This document shows, in pieces, positions 19,325 to 27,484 of a DNA stretch of 64,000 nt. Position numbers and translations under genes: made by a program. Below the pieces are notes generated by a model. It saw only the letters and a list, made by a program, of their open reading frames with translations, had not been told where the DNA came from and made no database searches. Positions within the stretch are counted from its first letter, which is position 1. The number at the start of each line of letters is the position of its first letter. This DNA comes from GCA-2733415 sp965178635 (lineage in GTDB: Bacteria > Bacteroidota > Bacteroidia > Flavobacteriales > Flavobacteriaceae), in assembly GCA_965178635.1 (NCBI GenBank), contig CBCXVT010000036.1, positions 1-64,000 of the forward strand. Reading direction: 5' to 3'.

Positions 19325-20014
19325 ATGAGTGACAACTTTTCCATAAAAGACTGGTCAGAATTTGACAGACCAAGAGAGAAATTAAACTCTTATGGAAAAG
19401 AAACGTTAACTAATTCAGAGTTATTAGCTATCTTGATTGGTTCTGGAAACCGTACAGAAAGTGCTGTAGCATTGTGCAAGCGTATATTAGCTTCAGTAGA
19501 TAATAATTTAAATGCTTTAGGGAAACTATCAGTTGCTCAATTACAAGAATTCAAAGGTATTGGAGAAGCCAAAGCAATTAGCATAGTTGCTGGCTTAGAA
19601 TTAGGGCGTCGTAGACGTTCAGATGATTCTATCAACTTAAATATAATCACATCAAGTAAGTCGGTTTTTGAGTTAATGCAACCTAAATTAGGAGAGTTAC
19701 AACACGAAGAATTCTGGGTGTTGTTTTTGAATAATTCTAATAAAGTTATTCAGCAACAACAGTTAAGTAAAGGCGGCATTACAGGAACTCTTGTAGATGT
19801 AAGATTAGTAATGAAAAAGGCATTAGAAATTAGTGCTACATCAATAATACTGTGTCATAATCACCCTTCCGGAACCTTAAACATAAGTGACGCCGATAAG
19901 CAAATTACAGAAAAAATAAAGAAAGCAGGAATGTCATTAGATATCAAATTACTAGATCATGTGATTATAACTGAAAAAGCATATAGCAGTTTTGCTGACG
20001 ATGGTATTTTATAA
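19325..20014 (+). CDS. radC: RadC family JAB-domain protein
   Basis: A 229-residue protein with an N-terminal UPF0758/helix-hairpin-helix part (LGKLSVAQLQEFKGIGEAKA, residues about 65-84) and a C-terminal JAB1/MPN metal-binding domain. The JAMM motif is His178, His180 and Asp191 within HNHPSGTLNISDAD. The family was named for DNA repair, but a direct repair role is disputed and the activity is unknown. Its stop codon overlaps the start of the next gene by one base (TAATG at 20012-20016), which suggests translational coupling. Confidence 0.93.
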   Translation: MSDNFSIKDWSEFDRPREKLNSYGKETLTNSELLAILIGSGNRTESAVALCKRILASVDNNLNALGKLSVAQLQEFKGIGEAKAISIVAGLELGRRRRSDDSINLNIITSSKSVFELMQPKLGELQHEEFWVLFLNNSNKVIQQQQLSKGGITGTLVDVRLVMKKALEISATSIILCHNHPSGTLNISDADKQITEKIKKAGMSLDIKLLDHVIITEKAYSSFADDGIL

Positions 20015-21315
20015 TGGGATTATTAGTATATACACATAACATCACACCACGGGTTAAATATGTATTCAAACATATTTGCACACGAGTTCTTGGAGTTCAA
20101 GTTGATATTACAACAGTTGTTGAAGAGTTTATTGCCCACCAAGGTTTGAAAATGTCTTATACTAAACAACCTTTAGCAAAAGAGTTGTTTGTGCAGAGTA
20201 ATGATTTGTTATTTGAAGAAGGTATTTCAGATGTAGAAATAAATATTTTGCCATGGAACACTACCAAATGTTTTTTCTCAGTTGGAACTAAAAGTGCTTT
20301 ACCTTTTGATATTTTTGCAGCTAGTTTTTATTTATTAAGTAGATATGAAGAGTATTTACCTTATGTTGCCGATGATTTTGGTCGTTTTCCTCCTGAGGAG
20401 AGTGTAGCGTACAAACATCATTTTTTAAAACAACCAGTTGTAGATATTTGGGCTTATGAATTCAAAAAGGTTTTACAAGATTATTATCCAGAGTTTGAAT
20501 TTACTGAAAAAACATTTCATTTGCAACCAATAATTGATGTGCCTGTTGCTTACAAATATAAGTATAAAGGTGTTGTACGAACAATAGGAGGGACCTTACG
20601 TGATTTTATAACGTTTAATTTCGCAGAAGTTTATAATAGATATTTAGTATTGTTTAAGTTACGAAAAGATCCGTACGATACGTTTAAATGGTTGATTAAC
20701 AACCATAATAAAAGAGCTTTAAGGCCGATTTTCTTTTTCTTATTAAGTGATTATACAACATATGATAAAAATATCAGTTTTCAGAATAAGCATTTTGTGT
20801 CGGTTATAAAATCTGTTGCTGATTATTTTGAAGTAGGATTAAAAGGATCGTTTTTGGCATTAGATGACGTGCAAATATTAAAAACAGAAAAACAACGTTT
20901 TGAATCTATTTTTAATGTGCCTTTAACACACACTAAAAATTCTTTTTCGAAACTGAAGTTACCTTTAGTATATAGAAATTTAATTGATTTAGAAATCACT
21001 TTAGATTACACCATGGGTTATGTGTCTGAAGCAGGATTTAGAGCAGGTACATGTACGCCTTTTTATTTTTATGATTTAGATTATGAAATGCAGACACCTT
21101 TAAAAGTAAACCCTTTTTGTGTGTTAGATTTTGTATATAGAAAACATAAAAAAGCAATTCATGAAATTACTAAATTGATTGATGAGGTGAAAAATGTAAA
21201 TGGTACATTTGCAATAGTTGTTCACAATTATACGTTTAGTGATCACGAGGATTGGAAAGGCTGGCGAAAAATATATACTGAGATACTAGATTATGCAACT
21301 GCCAAAATAGAATAG
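20014..21315 (+). CDS. Polysaccharide-deacetylase-like protein
   Basis: A 433-residue protein with the layout of flavobacterial proteins annotated as polysaccharide deacetylase family. Residues 1-150 form a lead domain (SRYEEYLPYVADDFGRFPP is a recognisable conserved patch), and the C-terminal half carries a NodB-like barrel with IDVPVAYKYKYKG where the metal-binding Asp would be and DYTMGYVSEAGFRAGTCTPF near residues 335-355. The HxxxH metal site is not evident, so catalysis is doubtful. No signal peptide is seen. It overlaps radC by one base and is followed six bases later by a HAD gene, forming a likely operon radC-deacetylase-HAD. Confidence 0.65.
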   Translation: MGLLVYTHNITPRVKYVFKHICTRVLGVQVDITTVVEEFIAHQGLKMSYTKQPLAKELFVQSNDLLFEEGISDVEINILPWNTTKCFFSVGTKSALPFDIFAASFYLLSRYEEYLPYVADDFGRFPPEESVAYKHHFLKQPVVDIWAYEFKKVLQDYYPEFEFTEKTFHLQPIIDVPVAYKYKYKGVVRTIGGTLRDFITFNFAEVYNRYLVLFKLRKDPYDTFKWLINNHNKRALRPIFFFLLSDYTTYDKNISFQNKHFVSVIKSVADYFEVGLKGSFLALDDVQILKTEKQRFESIFNVPLTHTKNSFSKLKLPLVYRNLIDLEITLDYTMGYVSEAGFRAGTCTPFYFYDLDYEMQTPLKVNPFCVLDFVYRKHKKAIHEITKLIDEVKNVNGTFAIVVHNYTFSDHEDWKGWRKIYTEILDYATAKIE

Positions 21316-21321
21316 AGAAGA

Positions 21322-22005
21322 ATGAAACATATTACAGATATTTTTTTTGACTTGGATCATACACTTTGGGATTTTGATAAGAATTCTGAAATTTCGTATA
21401 GGCTAATTTTTGATAAACTAGATATCAATATTGAGATGCGATATTTTTTAGAAGCTTATAAACAAATCAATATGGATCTTTGGAAATTGTTTAGAGAAGA
21501 TGCTATAGATAAAGATACGTTACGTTATAGACGCCTATATGATTCCTTTAAGGCAATAAACGTATCAGTTACTGATGCTGTTATATATACTATTGCTGAT
21601 GAATATGTATATTATTTATCACAGCAAACTCATTTGTTAGATGGTGCCTTAACACTTTTAAATTATTTAAAACCAAAATACAATTTGCATATTATTACCA
21701 ATGGTTTTGCTGAAGTACAAGTTGGTAAATTAAAAAACACCAATTTAGAAGCTTATTTTGATGTGGTCATAAATTCTGAGATGGCAGGTGTAAAAAAGCC
21801 AAACCCAATCATTTTTGAAAAGGCATTACAAATGGCAAATGTCTCAAAAAAACAATCTTTAATGATAGGGGATAGTTATGAAGCTGATGTTTTGGGGGCT
21901 ATGAATTATGGCATAGATGCTATCTGTTATAATTATCATAAGGAAGATTTGCCAACACATATACATCAAGTTAGCCATTTAGAAGAGTTAATAGCGGTTC
22001 TATAA
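21322..22005 (+). CDS. HAD family phosphatase, YjjG-like
   Basis: A 227-residue member of the haloacid dehalogenase superfamily with all four motifs: the nucleophile FFDLDHTLWDF (Asp10), IITNGF (motif II), KKPNP (motif III Lys) and GDSYEADVLGA (motif IV). The cap is the helical C1 type. The closest branch is YjjG, a nucleotidase acting on dUMP, dTMP and non-canonical nucleotides, but the true substrate is not shown by sequence. It is the last gene of the radC-led run. Confidence 0.85.
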   Translation: MKHITDIFFDLDHTLWDFDKNSEISYRLIFDKLDINIEMRYFLEAYKQINMDLWKLFREDAIDKDTLRYRRLYDSFKAINVSVTDAVIYTIADEYVYYLSQQTHLLDGALTLLNYLKPKYNLHIITNGFAEVQVGKLKNTNLEAYFDVVINSEMAGVKKPNPIIFEKALQMANVSKKQSLMIGDSYEADVLGAMNYGIDAICYNYHKEDLPTHIHQVSHLEELIAVL

Positions 22006-22042
22006 CTAGCTATTTATTAAAGAAAATAAATTACCTATAATT

Positions 22043-22804
22043 ATGAAAAAATATACACTGTTATTAATCTTATTCATTGGATGTAATGTTTTTGCACAAG
22101 AAAAAATGAACGCTTATAAATATGCTGTAGTGCCATCTCAGTTTGATTTTCAAAAAGAACCTAATCAATATGGTATTAACCAATTGTTAAAATATAAATT
22201 CCAACAATTAGGATTTGAAACATACTTGGATACAGATGAACTTCCTTTTGCTTTAAAGAAAAATACCTGTACTTACATAACTCCAACTATTATACCTAAT
22301 AACGGTATGTTTATTACACGTGTAACAGTTGAAGTTAAAAACTGTTTAAACCAAAATTTGTTTACTACAGAAGAGGGTAATAGCAATGATAAAAGTTATA
22401 AGACATCGTATACTATAGCATTAAGAGAGGCATTATCGTCTTTCAGAGGTTATCGTCTAAATTATCAACCAATTCCTGAAGAAGAAGTTGTTGTTCAAAA
22501 AGAATATATAAAAGATGATCAACCTATTGTAACTTCTGAAAAGAATGCAAATTCAAAGTTTTTGTATAATGGAACACAATTTTCACTTGTTAAAACAAAT
22601 CCACTATATTATGCAGAAATTAAATATACAGATTTAGATAAATTGATTGGAACACTAAGTAAAACTTCAAAACAAGGAATTTATCACGTTAATTTAAACA
22701 CAAAAAGAGGTTTAGGGTACTATGATGAAAACGGTAACTTTATTATGGAGTTTTTAGAAGAGAATGGCAGTGTGAGCTTACAGAAATTACAGTTGTTAAA
22801 TTAA
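22043..22804 (+). CDS. Hypothetical secreted protein
   Basis: An unrecognised 253-residue protein with a signal peptide (residues 1-18, MKKYTLLLILFIGCNVFA). The first half contains two Cys (about residues 73 and 99) that could form a disulfide; the rest has no known motif. It converges on rarA and the two stop codons share the bases TTAA at 22801-22804. It may be an outer-membrane-associated or periplasmic protein; no function can be given. Confidence 0.7.
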   Translation: MKKYTLLLILFIGCNVFAQEKMNAYKYAVVPSQFDFQKEPNQYGINQLLKYKFQQLGFETYLDTDELPFALKKNTCTYITPTIIPNNGMFITRVTVEVKNCLNQNLFTTEEGNSNDKSYKTSYTIALREALSSFRGYRLNYQPIPEEEVVVQKEYIKDDQPIVTSEKNANSKFLYNGTQFSLVKTNPLYYAEIKYTDLDKLIGTLSKTSKQGIYHVNLNTKRGLGYYDENGNFIMEFLEENGSVSLQKLQLLN

Positions 22805-24078
22805 TATCCATATTTATCTTTCCATCTATTTTTTAAAAAGTCACGTTGAGATTTTTCTCTTGGATTATTTCCAGGGTCATAAAATTTCGTACCACTTAAA
22901 TCATCAGGGAGAAACTCTTGTTCGGCAAAATTATTAGCATAACTATGGGAGTATTTGTAATCTTCACCATAACCTAATTCCTTCATTAGTTTTGTAGGAG
23001 CATTTCTTAAATGTAACGGAATACTTAAATTACCAGATTGTTTAACAGCTTGTTGAGCTTGGTTTATGGCCATGTAAGATGCATTACTCTTGGCTGAGGT
23101 TGCTAAATAAACGACACACTGACTCAATATCAATCGCGATTCTGGAAAACCTATAATTGTGACGGCTTGAAATGTATTATTTGCCATAATTAAGGCAGTA
23201 GGATTCGCGTTACCAATATCCTCACTAGCCAAAATAATCAAACGCCTCGCAATAAACTTCACATCTTCACCACCTTCAATCATTCTTGCTAGCCAATAAA
23301 CTGCTCCATTAGGGTCACTCCCTCTAATAGATTTTATAAAAGCCGATACAATATCATAATGCTGTTCACCAGTTTTATCATACTGAATGGTGTTTTTCTG
23401 AACGGATTTTAATACTAACTCATCTGTGATGTTTATTTCATCACTGTTCGTATTATTGACAATAAGTTCAAATGTGTTTAATAATTTACGTCCATCACCG
23501 CCAGAAACTCGTAATAAAGCGTCAGTTTCTGTTAGTGTAATGTTTTTTTGAGCTAAGTGCTTATCATTTGTAATTGCGTTGTTTAAAAGCGCTAATAAAT
23601 CATCTTTTGTGAAATGATTTAAAACATAAACCTGACACCTTGACAACAAAGCGGGAATCACTTCAAAGCTTGGGTTCTCAGTTGTTGCGCCTATCAACGT
23701 AACAATCCCTTTCTCAACAGCGCCTAAAAGAGAATCTTGTTGTGATTTACTAAACCGATGTATCTCATCTATAAATAAAATAGGGTTTTTAGTGGTGAAT
23801 AATCCGCTGTTTTTTTTAGCAGAATCAATAACGTCTCTGATGTCTTTTACACCAGAGTTTATGGCACTTAAGTTGTAAAACGGACGCTCAGATTCTTTCG
23901 CAATAATATTTGCTAAAGTTGTTTTTCCTGTGCCGGGTGGCCCCCATAATATTAAAGATGGAATTATCCCTTGAGCTATTTGATTGGTTAAAGATCCGTT
24001 TGCACCTACCAGATGTTCTTGACTGATGTAATCTTTTAACGATTTTGGGCGTAAGCGTTCTGCTAATGGTTCATTCAT
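22801..24078 (-). CDS. rarA: Replication-associated recombination protein A
   Basis: AAA+ ATPase of the RarA/MgsA/WRNIP1 family that acts at stalled replication forks. The 425-residue protein shows Walker A GPPGTGKT at residues 46-53, Walker B LFIDEIHRF near 99-107, sensor 1 GATTENPSF and the arginine-finger region LLSRCQVY. The C-terminal part has the conserved MIEGGEDVKFIARRL and HLRNAPTKLMKELGYG stretches of the tetramerisation domain. Length matches the family. A candidate promoter lies at 24083-24113. Confidence 0.95.
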   Translation of the reverse strand: MNEPLAERLRPKSLKDYISQEHLVGANGSLTNQIAQGIIPSLILWGPPGTGKTTLANIIAKESERPFYNLSAINSGVKDIRDVIDSAKKNSGLFTTKNPILFIDEIHRFSKSQQDSLLGAVEKGIVTLIGATTENPSFEVIPALLSRCQVYVLNHFTKDDLLALLNNAITNDKHLAQKNITLTETDALLRVSGGDGRKLLNTFELIVNNTNSDEINITDELVLKSVQKNTIQYDKTGEQHYDIVSAFIKSIRGSDPNGAVYWLARMIEGGEDVKFIARRLIILASEDIGNANPTALIMANNTFQAVTIIGFPESRLILSQCVVYLATSAKSNASYMAINQAQQAVKQSGNLSIPLHLRNAPTKLMKELGYGEDYKYSHSYANNFAEQEFLPDDLSGTKFYDPGNNPREKSQRDFLKNRWKDKYGY

Positions 24079-24082
24079 ATTG

Positions 24083-24113
24083 TAAAAATACTAAATTGAG
24101 AACTATTGACAAT
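24083..24113 (-). promoter_or_regulatory. Candidate promoter for rarA
   Basis: Read on the minus strand, ATTG (24110-24113), a 19-base spacer and TATTTTTA (24083-24090) match the Bacteroidota -33/-7 pattern with one mismatch in each box. The -7 box lies only four bases from the annotated start. Confidence 0.4.
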
Positions 24114-24218
24114 TTTACCGATTGTCATTTTTGGTAAACTTATTGTACTTTTAAACTTATCAAAGCAGTTAAACAGATATTCGACATTCTTGTATTTCCA
24201 TTATTAATTATTTTAATA

Positions 24219-24848
24219 ATGTGGATCGTCTTTATGTTTGAAATAAACTATGGATTCAACTTTAATCAGTTTAGTATCTATCCACGGAAGTTATCTTCAT
24301 TAGGAGGGATTTTAGCGTCTCCATTTTTACATTCTGATCTATCTCATATCACTAACAATACATTATCATTTTTTGTATTGATGTTAATTGTTCGATTTTT
24401 TTATAAATCAAATTATATTAAAATATTCATTCTAGGAGTTTTGTTGTCGGGATTATTAACGTGGATTATTGCCAGACCAGCCTATCATTTAGGCATGAGT
24501 GGCGTCATATACGTTTTGGCAAGTTTTATTATTGCTAAAAGTTTCTTTTCAAAGCAGTACAATCTTATAGCCATTGCTTTTACCGTAATATTTATTTACG
24601 GAAGCATGATTTGGTATGTATTTCCTATTGATCAGAAAATTTCTTGGGAAGGCCATTTGTCAGGTTTAATCAGTGGTGTGGTTTTAAGTTTCTTTTTTAA
24701 AAATGAATTAGATGCTCCCGAAGTCAAACCTTTAACGTTTCATCAAACGTTGTTTTTAGAGCATTTTGATGACAATGGTAGGTTTATTGCTAATTTACCT
24801 TTTCTAGATGAAGATGGAAATTTGATTATTGCAGATGAGGAAGAGTAG
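24219..24848 (+). CDS. Rhomboid family intramembrane serine protease
   Basis: A 209-residue multi-pass membrane protease that cuts within lipid-embedded segments of other proteins. Catalytic Ser94 lies in HLGMSG and the paired His146 in WEGHLSG; HSDLSHITNN (38-47) is the family's early His/Asn-rich motif. About six membrane segments follow, and a 40-residue cytoplasmic tail ends the protein. The first ATG is at 24219, inside the first membrane segment. In-frame codons upstream (24136-24218, with an in-frame stop at 24135-24137) continue the same hydrophobic helix (FDILVFPLLIILIM) but offer no ATG, GTG or TTG. So the true start may be non-standard or lie beyond an upstream frameshift. Confidence 0.82.
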   Translation: MWIVFMFEINYGFNFNQFSIYPRKLSSLGGILASPFLHSDLSHITNNTLSFFVLMLIVRFFYKSNYIKIFILGVLLSGLLTWIIARPAYHLGMSGVIYVLASFIIAKSFFSKQYNLIAIAFTVIFIYGSMIWYVFPIDQKISWEGHLSGLISGVVLSFFFKNELDAPEVKPLTFHQTLFLEHFDDNGRFIANLPFLDEDGNLIIADEEE

Positions 24849-24862
24849 AGTGTAGGATCAAT

Positions 24863-24914
24863 ATATAATAACAAAAAAGGGAAACTCTAGAGTCTCCCTT
24901 TTTTGTTATTATAT
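24863..24914. terminator. Bidirectional terminator, 20-bp perfect inverted repeat
   Basis: A perfect 20-bp inverted repeat (24863-24882 with 24895-24914) with A/T tracts on both sides serves the convergent rhomboid and rlmB genes. Its 12-base loop contains the palindrome ACTCTAGAGT. Confidence 0.88.
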
Positions 24915-25645
24915 TAGCTTAATTTTTGACGCATTGCTTCATATAAAAACGCGCCACAAGCTACAGATACGTTTAGTGAAGCAATTTCACCTTCCATAGG
25001 TAACTTAGCTTTATGATCACAAATTTTTAGTGTAGATGGGTTTATACCGCGTTCTTCTGATCCCATGATTATAGCTGTTGGTTTTTTTAAGTCAACATCA
25101 TAAATTAAATCATCTGTTTTTTCAGTAGCTGCTACTATTTGAAACCCTGAACCTTGTAAAAAGTAAATGGCATCTTTTAAATGATTCACTTTACATACTG
25201 GTATTTTAAATAAAGCTCCAGCAGAAGTTTTGATAGCATCTGCACTTATTGGTGCTGCACCTTTATCTAGAATAATAATTCCCTTCACACCTGTACAAGA
25301 TGCTGTACGAGCAATAGCACCAAAGTTTCTCACATCATTTACAGCATCTAACAATAACAATGTTGGATTGTCTTCTAAGATTAGGTTTTCTGTAAGTTCT
25401 TCAATAGTTACCGTTTTTACCAGTGCTATTTTTGCAAATACACCTTGGTGATTCCTATCTGAAAATTTATTGAATTTTTGAATTGGCACATATTGATAGG
25501 CAATACGTTCCTTTTTTATAAGTGCAAACAGTTCTTTAGATAAATCATTTTCAGCATCTTTTAAAATGTAGATTTTCTCTATTTCAGTATCAGAGTTGAT
25601 TGCTTCAATGATAGCTCTTGATCCAAAAATTTCGTTTGTTGTCAT
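24914..25645 (-). CDS. rlmB: 23S rRNA (guanosine-2'-O-)-methyltransferase, SpoU family
   Basis: A 243-residue TrmH/SpoU family enzyme that methylates a 2'-OH in RNA with SAM. The N-terminal substrate-binding domain contains FSDRNHQGVFAKI (residues 60-72). The knotted catalytic domain has all three motifs: NDVRNFGAIARTA (motif 1), IIMGSEERGI (motif 2) and LNVSVACGAFLYEAMR (motif 3). The RlmB name, position G2251 of 23S rRNA, is the most common function for this size and N-terminal domain, but the target is inferred. Its stop lies within the bidirectional terminator. A consensus -7 box TACATTTG lies at 25665-25672. Confidence 0.88.
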   Translation of the reverse strand: MTTNEIFGSRAIIEAINSDTEIEKIYILKDAENDLSKELFALIKKERIAYQYVPIQKFNKFSDRNHQGVFAKIALVKTVTIEELTENLILEDNPTLLLLDAVNDVRNFGAIARTASCTGVKGIIILDKGAAPISADAIKTSAGALFKIPVCKVNHLKDAIYFLQGSGFQIVAATEKTDDLIYDVDLKKPTAIIMGSEERGINPSTLKICDHKAKLPMEGEIASLNVSVACGAFLYEAMRQKLS

Positions 25646-25664
25646 GTTCTAATTTTATACTGGG

Positions 25665-25672
25665 CAAATGTA
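25665..25672 (-). promoter_or_regulatory. Candidate -7 box for rlmB
   Basis: TACATTTG on the minus strand 20 bases before the rlmB start is a perfect Bacteroidota -7 box. No clear TTTG is seen at -33; that position falls in the T run of the preceding terminator. Confidence 0.4.
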
Positions 25673-25689
25673 GTGATTTTATGCCATAA

Positions 25690-25717
25690 AAAAACCACCT
25701 CGTAAGAGGTGGTTTTT
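25690..25717 (-). terminator. Terminator of the SusC/D operon
   Basis: A perfect 12-bp stem (25690-25701 with 25706-25717) with a GTAA loop ends in T residues on the minus strand. It follows the last lipoprotein gene of the SusC/D operon. Confidence 0.9.
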
Positions 25718-25741
25718 GAAATTATATATTCTTGACAAATA

Positions 25742-26617
25742 TTACCAAGGTGTAATAGTGTAAGTATATCCACTTTTAGTAATTGTAGCAAGTGCACGAG
25801 TTCCAGCCGCATCATCAGTATTATATACTGTTGTGATAGAACCGTTTGTGTCTGCTCCAAAATACTCTTGAGAATAATGTAATGTTACAGGAACATCAGC
25901 ACTTAAACCTAAAGTAGAATAAGGGTTGTCATATAAGTCAACTACCATTAAATAATCACCGTCAGGAGTACTTGAATCAAAATCAATGTGTTCAGGACAT
26001 GCTCCAGTTGCAGCATCATACATTCCTAAATCTGCAAAAGTTACAGGATCATATACTAACACATCGAAATCCATACCACAGAAGTCGTATTGTCCACTAG
26101 AATTGTCAGTTTCAAATTCTACTGTACCATCCCAGTTAAGTTCCATTTCTAAAACATCATTAATATAATCATTAACAATTTCTCCATTAAATTCATAAGC
26201 ACCAACTATTGCATTTTCTCTAGATACAACAGTTAATGAAAATGTTTCGTCTGGCTCAATATCACCAGTTTGTAAAATCTCAACAGTACCACTAGCAGAA
26301 GTTTGTCCTGCAGGAATAGAGAATGAGTTTATTACAATGTCATTTGAATCTGCAGTACCACCAGTTTGTACAATGTCTAACATAATGTTGATAGGTTGTA
26401 CTTCAGGAATAGTTGCATCAATAGTTACAGTGAATGTAGATGCATCATCAGGGTCAATAGCGCTCTCCATAAATGAAGTAGCTGAAGTTGAACTTAAAGA
26501 TACAGTAACAGGACTATAGTCAATTAATGATTGTCCAGTGTGATCATCCTCATTACAAGAAGTAAGAATAACACTAGAAAGAGCAACAGCTCCAATCGTT
26601 TTTAATATGTTTTTCAT
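25742..26617 (-). CDS. Lipoprotein of the SusC/D operon
   Basis: A 291-residue lipoprotein with an N-terminal signal and lipobox (SVILTSC, Cys21). Residues about 35-150 resemble a Calx-beta-like domain (DPDDASTFTVTIDATIPEV, then EPDETFSLTV), a fold found in many Bacteroidota surface proteins. The C-terminal half contains Cys pairs and many aromatic residues but no known motif. It is the last gene of the operon, so it may bind substrate at the surface together with SusC/D, as SusE/SusF do. The substrate is not indicated. Confidence 0.75.
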   Translation of the reverse strand: MKNILKTIGAVALSSVILTSCNEDDHTGQSLIDYSPVTVSLSSTSATSFMESAIDPDDASTFTVTIDATIPEVQPINIMLDIVQTGGTADSNDIVINSFSIPAGQTSASGTVEILQTGDIEPDETFSLTVVSRENAIVGAYEFNGEIVNDYINDVLEMELNWDGTVEFETDNSSGQYDFCGMDFDVLVYDPVTFADLGMYDAATGACPEHIDFDSSTPDGDYLMVVDLYDNPYSTLGLSADVPVTLHYSQEYFGADTNGSITTVYNTDDAAGTRALATITKSGYTYTITPW

Positions 26618-26644
26618 AATTTTTTTTTTAAAATTTATTATCTG

Positions 26645-27472
26645 TTATAGAGGTACATATGTTTCTTCTACAGGTCCGTATCCAGCAGCTGGCAATTGGA
26701 ATGTAAAGTTGAAACTTCCGTCAGCATTCACTTGTCCAGGAACACCAGCATCACCATCATAAGCATTGTCTTCTAAAGCACCTCCATCATAAGTTAATAC
26801 TCCACAAACATCGATCATATAAAAGAAAATACAATTACCAGAAGTCCAACTATATCTTGGCATAGAAGATACACGGTATCTACCTGGTGTTACTTCTGTA
26901 ACATAAGCAATATCACCACCTGTACCTTCACAGTCAGGAATTTCTGCGTTTGTATAAGTACCTGCTAAGTCAGAAGCACAGTTTACAACTAAACTTACGT
27001 GACCCATTGTAGTATTATAGTAATATACTGATCCGTCAGTTTTGTAAACTTTAGTTCTAATAAGTAATTCATCACCAATTCTTAAACCAGCTTCAGAAGC
27101 TCCTGTTCCAGAAAGTAAATCTGTAATTCCATCAACAACTAAGTTGTAAGGTAGTGTAGTAGTTTCAGCAAGCATGATTTCATCCCCACCATTGTATGAC
27201 TTTACAATTTCTACTCTATCTAATGAATTTAAGTTTCCAGAAGTTAAAGCAACAGACATGTCTAAACGTGCAGTTGAAATAGTTATTTCTGCGTCTTCTA
27301 ATGCAACACCAGCTTCAGGGCTTCCTAAGATAGCACTATCTGAAGTTGTTGAAACTTGTACTAAAAATCCTGCTTCATCGTGTACTTCAGCTACTGTTTC
27401 AGCATCTGTGTCACAAGCAGCAATGGTAAGTACACCTACCATTGCTATAAATATGTTTCTAAAATTTTTCAT
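26645..27472 (-). CDS. Lipoprotein of the SusC/D operon
   Basis: An unrecognised 275-residue lipoprotein: signal plus lipobox (GVLTIAACDTD, Cys20). The mature part holds an N-terminal domain of beta strands (residues 60-160) and a C-terminal region rich in Gly, Tyr and Cys (NCASDLAGTY, PDCEGTGGD, NCIFFYMIDVCGVL) that could contain disulfides. It is 27 bases upstream of the last gene and 12 bases downstream of the SusD-like gene, so it is cotranscribed with both. A surface-exposed substrate-binding role is inferred from position alone. Confidence 0.72.
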   Translation of the reverse strand: MKNFRNIFIAMVGVLTIAACDTDAETVAEVHDEAGFLVQVSTTSDSAILGSPEAGVALEDAEITISTARLDMSVALTSGNLNSLDRVEIVKSYNGGDEIMLAETTTLPYNLVVDGITDLLSGTGASEAGLRIGDELLIRTKVYKTDGSVYYYNTTMGHVSLVVNCASDLAGTYTNAEIPDCEGTGGDIAYVTEVTPGRYRVSSMPRYSWTSGNCIFFYMIDVCGVLTYDGGALEDNAYDGDAGVPGQVNADGSFNFTFQLPAAGYGPVEETYVPL

Positions 27473-27484
27473 TGTTTCTTTTTT

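Noticed and set aside
24863..24914. 20-bp inverted repeat as a mobile-element end
   Set aside because: No transposase or target duplication nearby; it lies exactly between two convergent stops with A/T tracts, as expected for a terminator.
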